A stretch of 64,000 nucleotides of DNA from Onchocerca lupi (Eukaryota > Nematoda > Chromadorea > Rhabditida > Onchocercidae): NCBI GenBank assembly GCA_028564675.1, contig JAOVVO010000247.1, forward strand, positions 39,792-103,791, read 5' to 3'. The position numbers and the translations under genes were made by a program. The notes under the pieces are model-generated. The model saw nothing but the letters and a program-made list of their open reading frames with translations, was not told the DNA's origin and did not search any database. Shown piece by piece: positions 1 through 14,210 of the stretch; position 1 is the stretch's first letter; each line of letters opens with the position of its first letter.

Positions 1-169
1 CTTTTCTCCTGAAAATTAATAGACAGCTAGTAAAAGATTTCAAATCTGCCTGTAAAAAGAATCATTCGCCAATTGTATAAACTTGGTATGCTCGTTTTTA
101 AAATTCGCTCATTAGAAAGCTTCTAATGTGATAGAAAACATATTCAGAAGTAAATCTCAGAAAACTGAC

Positions 170-1203
170 CAAACTGAATGGAGATTAAAACAGAAAGAGA
201 AGCAGCAACTTTTACTTCCTCATCGGTTTTTCGTAACCCTTTATCAATAATATCTGTCAGGGTAGCAATCCATTTTTCGAGGTCCACAGCTATGTATCGT
301 TTAGTCAGTAGAGTTTTCATATTACCCATTGCAGCTAAACGAATGGATACGCTGAAATATAAAGCGTTTTCTAGTCATAATGAAAAGAAAAGGTTGAAGA
401 AAAAAAACCTTAATTATTTCAACTTAAACATGTGTTCGGATTTAAGACACTGAAATAAATTTCAGAAAAGAACTATCGATGACACATTTTACTCAGTGTA
501 TAAAACTTCTTCACTCCATCGGTTCTCCTTACTTTTTGTTGGAAGTCTTATCAAGAAAACTATCCAACTGATCGGAAGGAGTCACTGTATCACTCAGATC
601 CTCCTCATCTGAAATGTTATGTACTGATATATGAGAGATAACTTCAGTGAAAAAGTTTATATTTCATCTTATTCAGCAAAACAAAGATTTTACATCAACA
701 CTGCGCAACAATTCAACTTGGAACCAAAGACGAAATCTGCATATTTCTTCCCAATCAGATGCAACGATACGTCAAATTCAAATTTACTTTATTTAATTCA
801 ATTTGAGTTTCTGCAAACTGCTTGAAATTCTTACCGGTAGTGCTACGCAGATCACAATCCAGTGTTGAATGTGTAATACAGGATACATCATCACTGTCAT
901 CAATGCCCACTTCCACTACTGAAAATACATTGAATATCGTGAAACTTGTAAAATTAGTGTTGAAGTTTTATATATTAATCATACCGGTAAATTTAGATCG
1001 GAATAAAAAAGCGGAACATGTGATATTCACTTTGTGCTCTTATTTCTATATTTTTATTATTTGGAGAAGTTCAGGAAAGAAACATAAAATCTACTTTTTT
1101 TTTTCGCACTTTCAACTTTCAACTTCGCTTTCTGTCTTCTTACTACTAATTAACAAAGACTGCATTCTCTTGAAAGATGGCTTTCCTAATCCATCATTAT
1201 TTG
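170..1203 (-). CDS. IFRD-family protein, 5' part (partial)
   Basis: Four exons with matching phases: 1203-1147, 918-835, 608-533 and 351-170, each bounded by AG and GT (donors GTAGTA, GTAAGA, GTAAGG, GTCAGT). The gene continues left of the window, and the first exon with its start codon was not found. The predicted protein has an acidic N-terminal stretch (GIDDSDD, DEEDLSD) followed by an alpha-helical region with RYIAVDLEKW and ASLSVLISIQFG, which matches the start of the IFRD helical repeat (human IFRD1/2 have an RYL...L...LAxxLxxIQLG pattern at this place). IFRD proteins are nuclear/cytoplasmic regulators of transcription and, in other eukaryotes, ribosome-associated factors. The family call rests on remembered similarity. 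The exon at 1203-1147 is the least certain. Confidence 0.62.
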
Positions 1204-2040
1204 CTATATGTACATTACGATGTAGAAAGTAAAAAAGCAAATTCACTTGACAGTCTACTTCAAACAGTTGGTCACCATGGCTAATAGCTTAATTTCCAAA
1301 TTCAGAAAATTTTAATTTTTTAGATATCGAAATATAAAAATTGCATTTGATCACTTAAGATTATCGTTGCAATGTAAGCAGGTACTCAGAGCCAATTTTT
1401 CGGAAAAACAATAGTTATCATAGTTAACTCTTCTATTCTTTCTAACCTTTGGACCGCTTAATTTTCTATACAGTCAAAGACTGCAACGAAGCATAAGATT
1501 TCTTATGGAAGTTTTCGTCTTTATTGAGAAAAAAAGATACACCATTTTTACGTGAAATGGAGGAAAAAACAGCAAAATCTTCTCGATCGGTTTTGTTCTT
1601 ATTACGTCGTTTTCCCATTCAACCAAGTAAAACATTCATATATTAATCAAACAGCATATATGACATCTCGATAACCAATCAAACAGTTCAGCAAACAAGT
1701 TTTTGAAAAATTGATAAAGACTGCAACGAAATAAGTTATTAGATATATTTGCTGTTTCAGTATTAACATCGACCATTAACACTCCTATCTCTTTCCACTA
1801 TGGAATTGACAGAAGTTTCATTTGTTCTGATCTTACAACGTTTCTGAACTGAAATAAGCAAAATGAGATACAAACTACACGATTCAATAAATCGGTTATA
1901 ACATCCATGACAAACCTCAAATTACTTATAACTGTGTAATTTGAACTACGTCTTAACAACACTCCACCACAGATCGGTCCTCCAACGACTACATCATTTA
2001 TTGCGGCCATCCGTGACATAAACAACCGCGTGCTGCTATT

Positions 2041-5000
2041 GCATTTGGATCATCGTTGAAAAACGAAAAACTCGCTTTTGAATATTTTCATATTGCTAAC
2101 GTGTCAGGTGATAATGTGGTAAATATAAAGTAATAATGTGACAAATAGAAAGGAAACTGTGAGGAATACAAGTGAGAAATCCTGAATTATAATTTCCACA
2201 TTTGAACGATGGAAATGAGCAGTAAGAGTAACGATCTATGGACTTCACTTTCTTGCAATCAAACGCTTTTTTAAACCCTATCCATCTGGCTCATCTTCTG
2301 CCACTTAATTCTCCAAACCATCTTGTTAACTTGCTCATTGACTTTTTTACTTCGATGTTAAAAATAAAAAGTTAATCAAGTTGGATTTGAAAGTCTTTTA
2401 TACGTGAAATTCTGCTCTTTCACGAGTGAATTTTGAAAGGTTCATAAGTCTTACGAACTTCAACCATAAAGTTTAAAGCAAGACATTGAAAGTTTGCAAG
2501 AGACACTTGAATCCCCGTCAGTAAGTTTTTATGGGAATAGCTAGTTTTTGACTGTTTTTGTCCGAACTAAATAAATAATGTTGGTTGGATTTGTAAATCT
2601 CAGAGTTTTTTTTTCCTGCTTGAATTGTGCTGTCTTGATGGATATCTCTCTAAAATGTAAAGTAAAATTATTCTTTCTTACTTCATTCGCGTGATGAAGC
2701 TTTTTAAACTGATGAGTTGAAATTGTAATGTTTGTAAGGCTGATAAAATAACAGAACTAAAGATCAATATATTTGACAAATCGTACATATCGACCTTTTG
2801 TTATGTTGTTTGCATCTCATTCCGTTGGAAATAGATCTTATCCAGCTTTTTTTTTCTTTTTTTTTTTGGAATTTTCCATTTATTGCGATGTAGATAAACT
2901 AATACGCTATGTAAATAGCGTTTGATTCAGACGAGCATTTGATTTATTTTCCCGGATAAATTAGTAGTTTTATTTTCTCAAAAAATCCAGAGGTTAACTG
3001 TGGTTAATTAATTGCACTGCATTTAATTAAATTATTCACGCTATTTAGCTTCTGGATTTATAGGGAGCTTCATCTTTAGTACTGTTACTTTTTCTGCTTA
3101 GTGTTACTTGTTCTAATTCTAGTTGTATAGAACCACTGCCATAATAAGACTTAATCTTCATAAATAGTATTTAACATAAAACTTTTTATTTGCATTTCTA
3201 ATGTCTGACTAAAATTTATCATACAGCTTTGTTTGCCATAAAAATTTTTATCAACAGAAGCAGCTTACATAAAATCATGAATAGTTCTGGAAAGGTTTTA
3301 AAAACGATCAATTTTTTGAAAAATAGAGAAATATTTGTAAAGTCAGATCATAACGATTTATACAAATATCTTCGATACTAAGGTTTTTTAGCAAACCTCT
3401 TCAGTTCTTTGTAACCGTGCAATTGTTGGAAGATAACTTTTTATGAATGTCGAAATTGCCATAAATATTATATTATCCAAAATTCAGTACTGTGATTGCC
3501 ACAATATTTTATCGTGAAAGTTATTCGCTGGATATAGCACTTCAAATAAATAAATCATCTCACGATTTCTATCTTTTTTTCATTTGATGTATTCGTCGAC
3601 ATATATCCGTCCAAAATGATAACAGCTAATTCTTCTGTTTCACCTCCCTAACTTCCTTGACAGTTTGGCAAGCTGATGGGACGAATAATAGAAAAGCAAT
3701 TTATGGTTGAGTAATGTGAAAAGTTTGTGAATTGAACAGGTAATCAGTGACTGACATTCATCGTTCTCGGCAAACCTCTGACTATCGGCAAATCCTTTCA
3801 ATGTCCCATTTATCCTCATGGTGCACTATTCAATTTCAACTATCCCTCGTCCAACTAGCCTCATGAACGCCATTGATCTGTTAACAGCTAGATGTCGACA
3901 ATCAAATACTTCCGGTAAAAGTCGGTGACCTTATCTGAGTGCACTTCAGTTGTGACCTAACTACTTCCTTTCCCTTCCCTCCCACTCCCCGCTCACTTCT
4001 ACTTAAATTTTACCCGACAATCAAAATTAATAAGCGCATCTATTTTCTGTCTTTGAGCTCACTAAACTGTAGTTTTGTAGATATTCTCAAAAATGTTTCT
4101 TTTATCATTATTAATCAATCAGATTCATTCAATTTTTTAAAATTCAAATTGTTAAAGAAAGATCAGTTGGAATAAATAATTTCCGTGAGATAAACGCAGA
4201 CGTTGTGAAGTTTTCGTCACTTTAATAAGTTAGAATGAAATGAGTATTAATGAGTTAAATTTGAATATTGAAATTAATTTTTACTGATCCCTCAAAATTA
4301 AATGACCTTTAGCAACTGAAGTCATAGAATTGGTGAAAAGAACAGAATTGAAGCGTAGGGAGATGATGAAAAAAGATCAAGAGAAAAAGAGAGGACCAAG
4401 TGTAATTAATGCCAAAATGATTCGATATTGTAATAATGGCTGGAATTTTTTCATGATTCTGTGATTCAAATCAATAAGAGTAAGATATTGTTGAGTAAAT
4501 GATAGGGTATTATGATTTCGTTCAAAATCTATTCTATTTCCAATCTTTTATCTGGACAAAAAGAAGACGGTTATTAGGTCAGGTGCCTTATGCGAATTAA
4601 GATTTTATATGATTCTTGTACAGATTCACATCTTCAGTGCTACACTTTTCATTGGCAAATCTTTATTTATTGCATTATTCAAATAGCAGAATATCAAATT
4701 TGTTTTTTGGCGCTTGTAGTCTTATCAGAAAAAAGCAAATTATTCAGGTAATCAACAGCCTTATTATAACTGTCTTTAAAATAAGATTAAAACAGAAATA
4801 GTCCGGCTGATTAAGCTATCGATGATTTAAATCAAATGTATGGTGAAATAGAAAATGAATTAAGCTGAGTATAGTGAAGGATTAATCAGAAAGGCAAGTA
4901 AAAAAACCAGTGAGTTCATTTGTTATTGCTATTTCTATGAAAAAAGCATTCCTTCTCTTTATACTGTAATATCAAAAATTCATGATTTTTAGAAACTAAT

Positions 5001-5473
5001 CGCAATAAGTACATATATATTACCCGCTTCTTGCCTGGAAATTTGGTTGAAAAAAAGTGGAAATTGAAATTGAGCATAGAAACGTGAAATGTAAATAGTT
5101 TTTAGGCAGCCGACCGTCAAGGACGAATGGCATTTTTTTTTTTTCTGAATATTTCAAGGTAATCCTGAATGTAAAGGAAAACACAAGCTCTAAACATAAG
5201 CAGATAACCAAACGTGTATGCAAAAACACATAAATGAAAATGTATACCAACAGAAACATAAGCGATGTCATTTTTTTCATATTTATTCATTTCCTGTCCA
5301 AAGTATGACAGGCATCTTTTTTCTTTATATCGTTCAGCATTCAAAATCTTGTTTTTGGAAAGCTGAAAAAGTTTTGCTTCCTTTCAATCATCTCCTTACA
5401 TAATATTTGTTGATAAGCTCTGTTCAATGGAAGAATAATTAAATTTTATATTTTTTTCTGATGAATTCTCGAC
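2041..5473. other. No gene recognised
   Basis: A+T-rich sequence with short open frames only and no convincing exon chain. Mixed T-runs lie near 2847-2868. It could contain 5' exons of the IFRD gene or regulatory DNA, but nothing specific can be supported. Confidence 0.5.
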
Positions 5474-6121
5474 TTAAGTAATTCCGAAAGACAATGCTAA
5501 GAAGAGAAGAGGAATGGGTATGAGAGAGGATATGTTGCTTTCAGAAATAAATCGAAGCACTTTAAAACTATTCCCATTACTGGAAGAAGTAGATGATTGT
5601 AACGGTGAAAAGGATGAAGGCGCTAATGTTGTTATGGTGGTTGTCGGCAAGTAAAAGTGCTTTAAGTAAATGAGCTTCAATCCCCGATGGATATCTCTCG
5701 TCCTTTTTGTTCGATTCTGAACCACCAAGTAGCCCTCATATAATTTGCACAATGCACTACTCTTGACTATCTAGTTTTTGAAATTTATCTACAATCTTCG
5801 CTTTCAAAATTTGTGTCTTTCCCAATTCCATATCCGCAATTCCATGACTTGGAATTTTGATATTAAACTATTGAAGATTTAATATTGAGTAATTTTAGAT
5901 GTAAAAGTATAATAAAGTCCGGATTGTCCAAATTGATGCAGTAACTGCAATTAATGAATATTCAAGTATATTTACTACTTTGATAGTTAATTAAAGATTG
6001 AATTTCAATGAAGAGTATTTATTTTCACAAAAATCTACATATTTTGGAAGTGATGGATACAATAATGTGATCTAGTAATAGAGAAATATGATAGAACGAT
6101 ATAAATTAATAAAACAATTAG

Positions 6122-9100
6122 TCAATATGAACCAGTGGCAGTTGCGGTATTATTTGTGGATGAATATAACACGTAGGAAGATGATGTTCGCACCGATGCA
6201 GTAAATGGCATGTTACTGCCAACATTACTTCGGTTACTGTTCGGGTTCGTATTCAGGTCAATACCGCTTGCTGGGATACATTCAGGATTTCGCATCGAAT
6301 CTGCCCAGCGGTCACCAAGGAATCCGTCTAAAAAATATGATTCTACTAGCAAATTCCGACGTTCACATCGTAGAAAAATACATCACTGCATACTCTCTGG
6401 AACTAACTGAGATAAGATAGTATTATTACGATATTGATCAGAAAAAATTGCTGATGTCGATAGTTTCAATCGGATAACTGCAAATCTTTTACTTCTACTG
6501 TTAGCATCACTGAATCATATGGTTTGAAGTTTCAATAAGTGAAGATACGGTACCGACCTCTTGTCAAAGTGAAAATTCGTGATAAATTAAATATTTAATG
6601 GACAATGGATTAAGCGTGAGGAGGGGATATATATGAGTTCTTAAAATTCTGGAAAGAGTGCAGTTGGAATCAAATTGAATTAATGTGTTACTAAAAGATT
6701 CATTTTAAATAATCAGTCTAATTTTCCAATTTCTCAGATCTAAAATTATCATTTCAGTTGTCAGTTTTTGCAACAATTCCAGCAAAACCAGTGAAACATT
6801 TTTAAAATAGAAGTGCATGTTTGATTGGTACTATCGAAGGCACTAATTGCCCATTAATAATGAATTTTTATTTGAAGTATGTGGTTTCATGTCCTACTAC
6901 AGTAAGCAGCAATGTATATTCCAAACTGAACAATTTGATTTTTAATCCATAGAAGTGAGCAAGCAGTGAAAAGCGAAACCACTTCGTATAAATAAGGTAA
7001 ATTAAGCCAGCATAATTAATTACATATTATTTTTATTAAATAATTTTTAATTGCTGATTTATTTGGTTCCATTACCAGGAAAGTTTATAATTTAAACAAG
7101 TCTAGTTCTTTAATATTCAAATGTAAAGCTCAAAATTATTGTTTTTTCAAAAAAGATCTTTTAAATAAAATTGTACTTTAATTACTATAACATGAATTTC
7201 CTTTATTACACGGACAATGTAACAATAGTGACAAATGACAAAATGACTAACAAATTCGAGTACTTACCAAAATATGTTTGAGAATTTGTATTCGATGATG
7301 CGATTACTGTATGACCTGTTCCTTCCCAGCCTTTTTCTAGAAAAAAACTATTTACGGTAAGAAAACTTGCTTTTTTATTTAGGAATATTCAATGGATCAT
7401 AAAATTAATTACAATTCTAAACCAATAAATTGCGGACAAAAGTAATTAATTTTAATTTGTGAAATAGATATTTTTTATCTAAATTTCCAGCGCACAAATA
7501 ACACTTTATTTTGTTATATTATTCAATCTTTAATTACCGAAGATACTTCCACAGGTAAAATTTAAGTCTTTACAATAAATGGAAAGTAATGGGTCACCTA
7601 GAGAAGCGTGAAATCGTGAAGTGAACGCATTTTTAGTCGCCGTTTTAAAATTTGTCGCTAATTGCTGCGCTATTTGGGAATTGTCCATGCTGCTCTTGAA
7701 ACAATTTAATTTGCAATCAGATCAGTGATGAAGCTGAAGACGTATACGCTGCACTGACTGATGGCCATCTAGGGGTGGTGACACTTGCTAACAACGATGA
7801 AATGAAGACAGAACAATAGGGAAAACAAGGAAAAGGGAAAATTTTAAACTCAAAAAAATTGAAATTTCTCTCCACGACAATAGAAAGAGATTATGTTTCG
7901 GCAATTATTTTTAAAATCGAGTTTTCTATTCTTATAAAGCGTACTCAAACTTGATCCCACAAAGATCGGAAATTACATTATTCTCAGAATGAATAGGCAA
8001 AATGGGAGATTCTGGAAAACAGACTTTGGAAGGCTGTTCGAAACCTAGAAGCTCATTGATAGAATAAGGAGTTGTCGGTGCTAAAAAAGCTGTTTGCTGA
8101 AGAGTTCTTTCTGCTAAGCGGTTCATGGTTGATTTATTCCGGACGATTCGATTAATTGAAGATACGCTTGGTACATTTTCGACATCACACACTCGTTCCT
8201 AAATATAGTCAACAGCGAATTAGTCGTGAATTGACATTAGTCTTCAGATTACAAATAAAGCTAACACACTCAAGTTTATTATATGTGAGTCTCTAATCCT
8301 TTTAATTCAAGGATTAGCAAGAATATTTGCAACAGTTCCAAAAACAATGAATATCAATGGTATTTTTCGTATTTTTTAATTTAAATTCCATTTCAGCTAG
8401 AAATCCTTTAAAAATAAAACCCGATTTATGAGGATTTTAATAAGATAGCAAATTCGAGTACTAAAATAAATTTGACATAAATTATCGCTGACTGCGATCT
8501 CATAAGCTGTCTCTTAAATTATTAAGTTATATTTTTAAATTATTGCTGATTGCGATCTTCTGAGCTCTATCATAAATATGATTAATGATCATTATTTTAA
8601 ATTAAAGTCTGATTCTAAAAAGAGCTTTCTTCGTTGTCTTCAAACCACTAAAATATGCAGAATTGATCATCTCGAAAAATTAGTTTGTAAAACAAGAGAT
8701 TCTATCGAAAACATGAAATATCCCAAGTTAGTGTAATGTTGCTGATTCGCTTTTGAATGAACTTCAAACAAAATCCAAAGATGTTTGTTATGCTCGTACT
8801 ATGCAGGCTTGGCATGATTGTGATTTTTTGTTTCTGTAGTTATAAATCATTGCAACTGATCTTTTCTTTTTCAAAAGATGAGTTAATAATTAATAGCATA
8901 AATCTAATTAAGGACACCGATGCACTGTTGCGGAAATACATCAAAAAATGCTCTATTACGAAGTGCACAACATTGATTAACAATCGTAATGTGACTTTTC
9001 AAAAAGCAGAGGAAAGATGGAACTTGAAAAAAGAAGAAAGAAATTAGCAACAATCACCTCCAGCAATTTCTCTCGGATTTCCCATGCAAACATTGTTGGA

Positions 9101-10301
9101 TTAGCCCTTTTATAAGCGGCAATTGTTTGGACAACTTTTGGCGTAGCTACTTTTGGTTTTGACCCACCAATAACACCTAAAATGTATGGGTAGAGACATA
9201 AAATCTCAAAACTTAACAATTTCATCGTACAATATTTTAGATGATTCGCAAAAATCATAGCAAATAGCAACAAATCGAGTAATGTGTTTTGACAGCTTCA
9301 AAAAACTCTAAAAATATGGGCATTTTAATTTGACAGTTACCATGGAATATCGGCTTTGGTAATCAGGAAGACTTAAAATCTAGACTGTAGTAAAAGAAGT
9401 AATAGACGAAGAATTGCTCTGTTCATTTAATATTAAATGCATTTCACAGTAGGAATTAAGGATTCGAAAATTTTCAAAATTTTCAAATCCATTTTGGCCA
9501 AATGGATTTGAAAATTTATGTGAAATAAATTTTTAGTGATGAAGAATTTGAGTTGGTGCTGCAATTTGTTCTCTCAGATTGTTCATATAAAAAAGGAGGA
9601 AAGACCTGGTCGAATGGATCCGGTCTCATAGTAACGTCCAAGAATTTTTGATACGCATCCATGTGATACCCGTAATTGGCGTGAGATGTCGCAGGGGCGA
9701 ACGCCTTGATGTGCTAATTCAACAATTCGATTCCGGATATGATCTGGTAAAGGACGTCCATTTACAAAAACTCCACCGAGTTGATTAACGCCCGTATGAC
9801 CTGATATGAATTACAATGATTTGCTGCAGAATTTTTGTGATTTATTTTGCTAGATAGAGGAATTTCTTAAATCCCATCTCTGCAGCAATTGTTTGCTTGA
9901 TAATCTGTTTTCCTCAAAATAAATGCTTTTAAGGAGATATCGCAGCAGCTTATTACCAAGTGATTGTAAGTTTTCATTGTAAAATGTATAATTTAGTGAG
10001 AAATTAATATATGTTCGAGATTCATTGAAATAACTGATAATAATAATAAAAACGCTTTGTTTGAAAGCATAGTAATGATATGATAAGGGTTATTACTGGT
10101 GAATGGCTGAGTATAAAGAGCGGCAGCGGCAGCAGCACTTGCGGCACCAGCAGCAGCTGGACTTGGTACAGCGGTTCCGGCCGGATTGTAGGCAGCTGCT
10201 GCAGCATACCGAGGCCACAAGGAGCAATCCATGGTCAAGTGAATGAGCGAATGTCCGAAAATGCTTGGATGCACAACAAGGCAAAGATCGTTACTGTGCA
10301 T
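6122..10301 (-). CDS. pax-2/5/8: Pax-2/5/8 transcription factor
   Basis: Seven exons, all phases consistent: 10301-10097, 9800-9606, 9176-9058, 8198-7977, 7787-7748, 7336-7268 and 6327-6122 (stop TGA), giving 351 aa. An alternative start lies at 10232. An alanine-rich N-terminus is followed by a complete paired DNA-binding domain (about residues 69-195; HTGVNQLGGVFVNGRPLP, CDISRQLRVSHGCVSKIL, GVIGGSKPKVATPKVV, NVPSVSSINRIVRNK). An octapeptide YSINELLG follows at about 218-225 and a GWEGTGHTVIASSN block lies in the C-terminal part. Paired domain plus octapeptide without a homeodomain places it with Pax2/5/8, the group of C. elegans egl-38 and pax-2. The known role is as a DNA-binding regulator of organ and cell fate, recruiting Groucho-type corepressors through the octapeptide. 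The 40-bp exon at 7787-7748 is supported mainly by phase; the rest is strong. Confidence 0.93.
9477..9517. repeat. Inverted repeat in Pax intron 2
   Basis: Two 18-nt arms (9477-9494 and 9500-9517) are exact reverse complements around a 5-nt loop. Just before them the motif AAAATTTTC is repeated in tandem. It lies in the intron before paired-domain exon 3, and any function is unknown. Confidence 0.8.
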
Positions 10302-10838
10302 CTGATTGGCTATGACTGCGGTCTGACCCCTCCCTCCTGCAGAGTCCAGCCCCCCGCCTATCTATTTATCGTATATGTCCTGAAAGCATACATATCTCAT
10401 TGCAGGTATTCCACCTCATTTTATCACTGCATCATCAATACCTATCTCTTGATCAGTTGATTTTTCATGTCTATTATTTTTGAAAATTCCCATAATTTCT
10501 TACAACTTGCACTTCAACTACAGTAAAGTTTTTTGACAGTATTCTGCTGCTTACGTGACTAATCGTATTCCGATTCAGTCTGTTCCTTAATATCATTTCT
10601 TATTTTACTGCCAAATCTATCATAAAAGTAAAAATTTTATGTTAAGAAGTACAAATTCGCAAATGATTGTTTTGGATCTTTTGGATCTTCAATCATTTCA
10701 CAATTAAATCCATCTTCTGAATCTAAAGTCTTTTTGTTCCAAATTGCAAATAACTCATTCCATGTTAATTATGCAATTTAATATCGCATCACGTACACTC
10801 TTGCAAACTAAATAGTAAGAACAACTATGGCATAAAAT

Positions 10839-12452
10839 TTAATAAACACTTGAATCACACGAACGGTTTGCAGGGTTGAAGTAATTCGCCACTTCGGTTA
10901 TGTCTCTGTCGTCATATTCCGCTGGATTTATCCTGGAAAAAATTTGTACAAACAAATAAAGTTTGAGATCTGAGCTCTGATTTATATAAAAACTCGCTTA
11001 TTTTGATACTATTTATTTCTCCAACCTATTTTGCTTTCCTTGAACTAAATCTTTATCAACACTAACCTGGCCTCAGAGGATTTGTTTGATGGTGATAATG
11101 AAGCTAGCATTTTTAACTTTATGGAGGCAAGCACCTGAATCATATAATGATCCAAGTGTTTATCTCTGTAAAGTTAAAAAGGTTTCACATATAATGATTC
11201 CAGCCAGATCGTTCTTTAGAACCAAAATAATTGAACATCCGGATTTTATTTTGTGAATTTCTTTTTAGATAAGCAGGAAATTTTGTGAGGAACAAATATT
11301 AACAAGAAAACATATGATTTGCAGTTTACATCGATATTTAGCTCTATTAAAAAAATAAAAGAAAATTCAGTTAAATTCCAAAAACTTATTTATTCCATCT
11401 AAGAACTTGCTTATTTTCTTTGGTTTGAAAAGTTTATAATAATCAAATTTTGCATATCATATGCTTATCAATACTCTTTTTAGGCACCATCGCAAAATTA
11501 TGATACTACACATTTTCCAGATTTAACAGTTTACTTCGTAAATCTTCATTTTAATATGTTTTCAAAAATGCATTAAGGCTTGATTTTGTTTCTACATGTA
11601 ATTCTACAGTAAACTGGATCGTTGACAGCTCTCTTTCAACTTAACTATCAAAAATTTTCAAGAATTGCAGAATTATCGTTGTGCTGGAAATCAGTTTCAC
11701 TGACAACATTTTCTTCGCTCTGTTGCATAAAGTTAATTGCTAATTTACGATATGACATCATCTTTAGTATAAATTTATACAAATGGCTTTTTTGACACTT
11801 TGTCAGAATCGATTCAAACAAGTGGTTTTTTAAGCGAGAAACGTTTTTTCAAACTAAAATACCTCACTTACTATAATCCCTTTTGTAGTTTTCCTATAAT
11901 TGACCTTCTTTTTGAAAAGGATTTATTTCCGGTTTCCGTATTACTTTCTTTTTGCTTTACATCGTTTTTCACTAAAAATCTCAGGTATAGCTCGAAAAAT
12001 GGACTTTAGCTTTTAATTTTAGTCCTACCAAAATAATTTGAATTTGCTTCCGAATAGAATTCGTTCAATTTTTTTTTTTTTTTTTTTGAACAGAATTCGC
12101 TCAATTTCAAACGAATTTGAAAATCATTTAAGAGAGCAACTCATCCACTAAAATTCTTCAATCAATTTTGGTGTTACAGGAAGATTTGAGCTGGTAAAAT
12201 TTAAGCTTTGAGTTGTTCACTGAAAAGTATCGATATAACAATTTTGTTATATTCTTGATCGATAAAATAATTGCAGACAAATTACTTGTCTTTTTTATTA
12301 TAATAGCATGGACGGTTAGTATTATCACAAGATAAATTCGCATATACTCACTGATGCGTGTTGCTTCTTGCTTTGTCAGATTTATCACTTTGAAGATGCT
12401 TTAACAAGAAGAGGAAGTCACTTTCATCAGAGCGTTGCAGAAAGATAGATGG
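10839..12452 (-). CDS. Unrecognised multi-exon protein, 3' part
   Basis: Three exons join in phase: 12452-12352 (donor GTGAGT), 11165-11067 (acceptor TTTACAG, donor GTTAGT) and 10932-10839 (acceptor TTTTCCAG, stop TAA). A possible further exon at 13774-13742 (acceptor GGTAG, donor GTAATC; basic peptide YFVKLKRKRKQ) joins at phase 0. The predicted C-terminal part has about 96 residues, is hydrophilic, and contains SDESDFLFLLKHLQSDKSD, a helical DHYMIQVLASIKLKML segment and an NPAEYDDRDITEVANYFNP tail. The first segment is faintly like a BESS motif of MADF-type transcription factors, but that is a guess. The start codon and upstream exons are not located; the acceptor at 12453 is weak. It lies on the same strand as, and upstream of, the Pax gene. 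Confidence 0.5.
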
Positions 12453-14210
12453 CTTCGAAAATAGTTTCAGCACAGAAAAGTTTATTTCAGAAATCTCTCA
12501 AGCAACTTTACCATAGCACATTAAGTTGTCGTGGAATATCTTGTTGGATACAATTCCATTTTTTTGATTCTTTTTTCAATTTTCTCGGAATTTCATATTA
12601 TATTTTTCATCCTAAAGAGACAGATAAAGCTTTTAACTATAAAGACAAGTTTAACTCAAGGATCGTCATTATTTTTGATATGGTTTTTAACAAAAACTGA
12701 GTTTCAGTAGTTACGAAACAAAAATATGTTCCATCCTCTTTTCAGAATATTTTTTATGGATTACAAATTGAAATTTAATAGCGAATGAAATTGCATTGTT
12801 TGACAAACGATTAAATTGCTTAGAGGGATCTGAAATAAACATACTGTACAGGAACAAGTACTTCTATAGTATGATTGATTGCTTAAAGTAATAAATAAAG
12901 TAAAGTTCGATATTGGCTACCCATTGATTAATAATTTGTGTTAATAGTAAAAAGCGAATGATGTACGTGTAAGGGAATGTTAGTTAAGCAGTTAAGAATT
13001 ACGCCTGAGAAATGATACCAAAACATTCATTGCAATGATGATGTCATCTTCAAGCAAATTACTGTAATACTACCGGCGTTTCTGTTCCAAATTCCCTCTG
13101 ATATACTAACAAATGATTATTTATTGATTAATTCCGCAGTTAACTAGTCGTTCGGATACAAAAGAAAAATCTTTTGCATACGGTAAAGGAAGTTAGAAAA
13201 TAAAAAATATAGTGATTGAATTATAACCAAATTTCCAAATTTTTGATGGAATAATATTTTATTTTATTTATAACGACTGCAATTTCAGGAGAATTTAAGT
13301 ATTTTCAACATGAAATAGAAATGAAAATAGTTTCCGAATTATTTTTGTTTTGTAAACTTTGTAGTTGTTTTATCATGATCATGTTTTCCGCTTTAATTTC
13401 TTCTCTACTTTCCTATCAAAGAAATCAGTAACAAAGTTGTTCTTAATATTTAATATAAAAAGAGATATGTTTTATAAGGGATTTAAAAAAAAGGTGCACT
13501 TTTTCTTTACGTCGAAATGTAATTTCGAAATCAGATAATATGCTGTTTGATTCAACTATGACTTCTGTAGACTTTTTTCATTGGTATTTCGTTGTCGAGG
13601 GTCTTTCTAGGTAGGAGAAAAGCTTCCTAGCTTTCCTAAAAGTATGCCAAAACAGACTGAAATATGCAGCAAAGCTAAACACCTCAAATTATATAGTATG
13701 TATAACTTATAAGTAGAAGTTGACATCAAACAGGCGATTACCTGCTTGCGTTTCCTTTTTAACTTCACGAAATACTACCAGGATTGAAAATTTTCGACTT
13801 ATTATTATGCAAAAAATGCAACTGTCGATGTAAACTAGAACTGAAATCAGGAATAAAGAAAAAATACAAAAGAGATTTTTCAAGAGATATCATAGATTTC
13901 TAGTTTTTTGAAAAATCTAAATTTTGATTTATAATTTACAAGTTCCAGATGTGACCGGCCGAAAAGTATTGATGCATAGGGAAAATATATTTATTGATGA
14001 TAAAATGGTTTTCAAATATGGGCAGGTAGGGATTGAAGCTATTGATCTGAATGTTGACACATTCGAAAAGAGGCATTTCAGATGATTGCATTTTGTGTAT
14101 TGGTAATGTTTGGATGTTTGAAAGAATTTCGACTGGCGATGGAATTCGTTCGCTAACCTCTCTTTTCACTCCGTCGTCCAAATCATCTTTTAATGTAACA
14201 CCGTAATCTC

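Noticed and set aside
1798..2025. Open frame (minus) with MAAINDVVVGGPICGG, possibly the first IFRD exon
   Set aside because: No donor gives an unambiguous in-phase join to the exon at 1203-1147, and it has no family resemblance.
5474..5652. Minus-strand Thr/Ser-rich peptide ending in a hydrophobic tail, like a GPI-anchored C-terminus
   Set aside because: No good acceptor and no partner exons; the only gene upstream on this strand is Pax, whose frame is already closed.
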